The notes under the pieces are model-generated. The model made no database searches, was not told the DNA's origin, and saw only the letters and a program-made list of their open reading frames with translations. A DNA stretch of 64,000 bases, taken from assembly GCA_030268105.1 (NCBI GenBank), contig BSDZ01000003.1, positions 5,875,001 to 5,939,000 of the forward strand, written 5' to 3'. A program made the translations under genes and the position numbers. This document shows positions 61,627 to 64,000 of the stretch, piece after piece. Source of the stretch: Volvox africanus. Lineage: Eukaryota; Chlorophyta; Chlorophyceae; Chlamydomonadales; Volvocaceae. How positions within the stretch are numbered: the first letter of the stretch is position 1; each line of letters opens with the position of its first letter.

Positions 61627-62862
61627 CTATTTCGGCTGAGGTACAAACGGCGGCATTAGAGGGCAATCCTTCGTAGAATGGCTCTCCGCACACCGTAGAC
61701 AAACGTTGGCCAATTTTCGACGCTCGAATTCGGAACGATTGCAATTCCATTTTGGCATAAATGTGTCGTCCGTACGAGTACGCTTCGCGTTGGGGTCGGA
61801 ACGCTGTGCGGCTGCCGACGACGGCGCACCACCACGCTTCCTGTTCCTAGCTGGGTCCGAGCTCGGACCTGCTCCTCCTGTACCACGGACACCCGAGCTA
61901 GCGCCCCCGCGCGCCTTGCGTTGCCCGTTGCTGCGTCGCGTCGCGGCAGTAGGCGTGGGGCGGGTCGCGCCGAGGTCCTGGTCGAGAGCCACAGCTTCCC
62001 CAAGCGGATCCTGCACTTGCACGGCATTTGCACGAGGGGCAGACTTGACTTCTTCCTCGCCGGCAAGGAGTCGTATCTCCGCGCCCTTAGCAAAAGCGAC
62101 CAACGCGTCATACGACTTGATCTGCGCTCCAACCAAGTCAGTGGCGCACCATTTAGCCAAAAGTTTCGTTAGGCCTCGCCTAAACCAAAAGACACGCTCA
62201 GATTCGGTGAGGTCAGCAATGGGAGTCACAAGTGCTTCGAAGCGTGACTGGTACGCAGGTACATTTTCTTCCCGACGCATGTGGTAGCTACCGGCTGCCA
62301 AAGCGTTACGAGCTTCCACATCGCGTGCTTGAACCTCAGTAGCGAATCGTGCGAGCAAAGCGGCGACCAACTCGTCAAAAGTATAGCTGCCCCGGGCGTT
62401 GGTCCAATTGCGATACCAGTCCTTCGCTGCGCCCTCGAGGGTGTTACCAACGAAGAGACACCTGATACCGTCATTATCGCCACCATGAACAGCTTGGAGG
62501 TACTTTTTAGCGTCACGCACGTACGCACGAGTTGCATCGGCTATGCTATGCCCTGGTGTCTTGTCGGTCAGCGAAATATTGAGCCTAGGAACGGGAATCG
62601 ACAATCTCATCACCTCAGGGATGTCATCATGCCCTCGAGCTTGAGGTAATGGCAGAACCCTTGGTCCAGCAGTGTTGTCCATATTCGTGTTCACTGCTGA
62701 ATGCGGCACAATTAAGTGAGCAGGGGTCTGAAGGAAAAGGGGCTCTTGAGTGGCTCGCGCGCCAACAGTCTCAAGACCTCTATCCGGCGCTCTAGCAGCT
62801 ACAACGAAATCGGGTTGGCTAGCTAGGCTAGTGTGCGGCGTATCGTCGTGTTCCGCGGACAT
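61627..62862 (-). CDS. gag: Chromovirus gag (capsid and nucleocapsid)
   Basis: A 411-codon ORF from an ATG at 62862. The capsid-like part includes ADATRAYVRDAKKYLQAVHG and AKDWYRNWTNARGSYTFDE. A basic Gly/Arg/Ser region follows, then a zinc knuckle CLRCAESHSTKDC (C-x2-C-x3-H-x4-C, one residue shorter than the usual CCHC). It ends PQPK-TAG followed by GGG. More coding sequence may exist upstream, because the ATG at 63261 opens a conserved MASSSDEPRGPLDTLAEDLG segment that would need splicing to connect. Confidence 0.9.
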   Translation of the reverse strand: MSAEHDDTPHTSLASQPDFVVAARAPDRGLETVGARATQEPLFLQTPAHLIVPHSAVNTNMDNTAGPRVLPLPQARGHDDIPEVMRLSIPVPRLNISLTDKTPGHSIADATRAYVRDAKKYLQAVHGGDNDGIRCLFVGNTLEGAAKDWYRNWTNARGSYTFDELVAALLARFATEVQARDVEARNALAAGSYHMRREENVPAYQSRFEALVTPIADLTESERVFWFRRGLTKLLAKWCATDLVGAQIKSYDALVAFAKGAEIRLLAGEEEVKSAPRANAVQVQDPLGEAVALDQDLGATRPTPTAATRRSNGQRKARGGASSGVRGTGGAGPSSDPARNRKRGGAPSSAAAQRSDPNAKRTRTDDTFMPKWNCNRSEFERRKLANVCLRCAESHSTKDCPLMPPFVPQPK

Positions 62863-63261
62863 GGAGCACGAAACGATACCCTAGTTTTGCGTAATAGAAG
62901 CCGACTTCTATCGCAAAGGCAAGAGTACAAAGCGATTCGGTGAGCCTACCGACAGTACTCTTGAGAAGATTCAGCAAACTCAGCAAGTAATTGCCCAGCT
63001 GAGTCCTGATCTCCGTAGTTTGGGCAATGAGGGTCGCCAACTGGTCCGGACGAACGCCGGTCTCAGTCGCCGCGGCAAGCAATGCCGGTGCACTGAGATT
63101 ACCTGCGACTCAGAGCGTACACTTACACAACAAGTGCAGCAATCTAAACAAAAGCAATTAAACAATTACAAACCGGAAGCGGCGGCGTCCAAAACGGCGC
63201 GACCTAGGTCTTCGGCCAAAGTATCTAGCGGTCCTCGTGGTTCGTCGCTGGAACTCGCCAT
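62863..63261 (-). other. Probable spliced 5' gag/leader region
   Basis: From an ATG at 63261 a 31-codon frame ends at a TTT/gtaatt donor. A CAG acceptor near 63090 then opens a helical frame (ETGVRPDQLATLIAQTTEI ... LGNYLLSLLNLLKSTVG). The phase of this junction fits; the join to the main gag ORF could not be settled. In the plus-strand copy this block is deleted from within the proposed intron. Confidence 0.4.
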
Positions 63262-63310
63262 AGAAAGAACCTACTTCCGATTAGACAAAGAGAGACAGTT
63301 AGGCAACGAA

Positions 63311-63325
63311 CCTGTCTCGATACCA
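63311..63325 (-). other. Primer binding site of the young chromovirus
   Basis: On the minus strand it reads TGGTATCGAGACAGG, three bases inside the 5' LTR, identical to the site at 49164. Confidence 0.7.
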
Positions 63326-63328
63326 AAT

Positions 63329-64000
63329 TGTTGTACCTCTCGTTCGTGTTTGCTCATAAGTATCTGCACGTCTGGAGACTATCGACACCGATGCGCGAGC
63401 ACTTGCAAGTACAGCAAGGCAAGCGAGAGCAAACAGAGACAGCGGAAGACTTCAAGACGAAGAGAGATATAACTTACGGTCTTACAGATCGGAATGATGC
63501 AATGGACGAAATCGCCGTCAGCGCCGGAAGCAAGCAATCATCACGCGGCGGTGATTAGCGAAGTTCAGGCTTAGCTCGGGCTAAGTAGAATATCGTATAG
63601 TAATAGTAATGTAGAACACACAAGTGTTCTCCGGTATCGAATGTCTTGTCTAGCTTAGCCGTCCTCGCATCTGTTATACTCGCAGCATCGCAGTGCCGTA
63701 CGATTCACATTAGGAGGCCGATCCTAGATGTGACAACCCTACTGCGTATAGGCGATGTCTACGCATAACAACGTATAAGCCTTTCCGGCATTCGCATGAT
63801 GCAAGGGTCCGGATAACGATATCCGGTTGCAGGGCATGTATCGCGACGAGTGCGGCGCTCTCAACGTGTGCTGTAATGAAGTAATATTATATCAGATAAT
63901 ATTACTTATCGTTTCGTAGCACGAGCATAATGCGCACTTCAATGCTTCGAGCTTTCATGCATGCTAGGCGGATTTGCCATGGTGCGATGTCGCGATGGAT
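63329..64000 (-). repeat. 5' LTR of the young chromovirus, cut by the window edge
   Basis: 672 of an expected 824 bases are present. By eye they are identical to 56682-57353. Confidence 0.93.

Larger units (their letters stand above)
56682..64000 (-). mobile_element. Young, apparently intact Ty3/gypsy chromovirus, runs off the right edge
   Basis: Order on the minus strand: 5' LTR (64000 edge to 63329), PBS (63325-63311), gag, in-frame TAG, pol with protease-RT-RNase H-integrase-chromodomain, polypurine tract (57520-57506), 3' LTR (57505-56682). By LTR length the element should end near 64152. The LTRs look identical over all 672 readable bases and both main ORFs are open, so the insertion is recent and may still be active. 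Confidence 0.95.

Overview
The window is nuclear DNA from a green alga of the volvocine group (Volvocales; a Volvox-like or other colonial relative is likeliest, Chlamydomonas-like less so). The evidence is a pherophorin extracellular-matrix gene with its hydroxyproline-type Pro/Ser rod, genes cut into many short exons with GT-AG introns, long Ala/Gly/Ser/Pro/Gln-rich low-complexity protein segments, a TGTAA polyadenylation motif and chromodomain Ty3/gypsy retrotransposons. Gene models were assembled by hand: an exon was accepted when splice sites, reading phase and protein content agreed. Species assignment is inference.

Layout. (1) 1-6434, minus strand: two low-complexity/coiled-coil ORF blocks that may be one gene running off the left edge. 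(2) 7073-10709, minus strand: an 11-exon gene for an unrecognised 282-residue helical protein with a 16-nt micro-exon. (3) 10710-14289: no convincing gene. (4) 14290-21511, plus: a 12-exon RRP6/EXOSC10 nuclear exosome exonuclease gene in which every junction is in phase. (5) 22443-27518, plus: a 10-exon gene with a PLAC8-like Cys-rich domain followed by about 1000 residues of disordered sequence. (6) 29349-37258, plus: a gene of about 16 exons coding a bacterial-type protein, a degenerate sigma-54-activator AAA+ domain joined to a membrane-bound 4Fe-4S polyferredoxin of NapH/CcoG type. This is the most unusual gene here. (7) 38582-40019, plus: TFIIE beta subunit, whose single intron is mostly a GGGAA array. 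(8) 40020-43704: mostly empty, with a dispersed repeat. (9) 43705-47288, plus: a secreted pherophorin in 8 exons. (10) 48453-64000: a nest of one chromovirus family. It holds a decayed plus-strand copy, an internal fragment of an older minus-strand copy, and a young minus-strand copy with intact gag and pol whose two LTRs look identical over the readable 672 bases.

The host genes do not form an operon or a pathway. They are ordinary neighbours serving RNA decay, transcription initiation, cell wall/ECM, and membrane redox or regulation. The right quarter is shaped by retrotransposon insertion and rearrangement.
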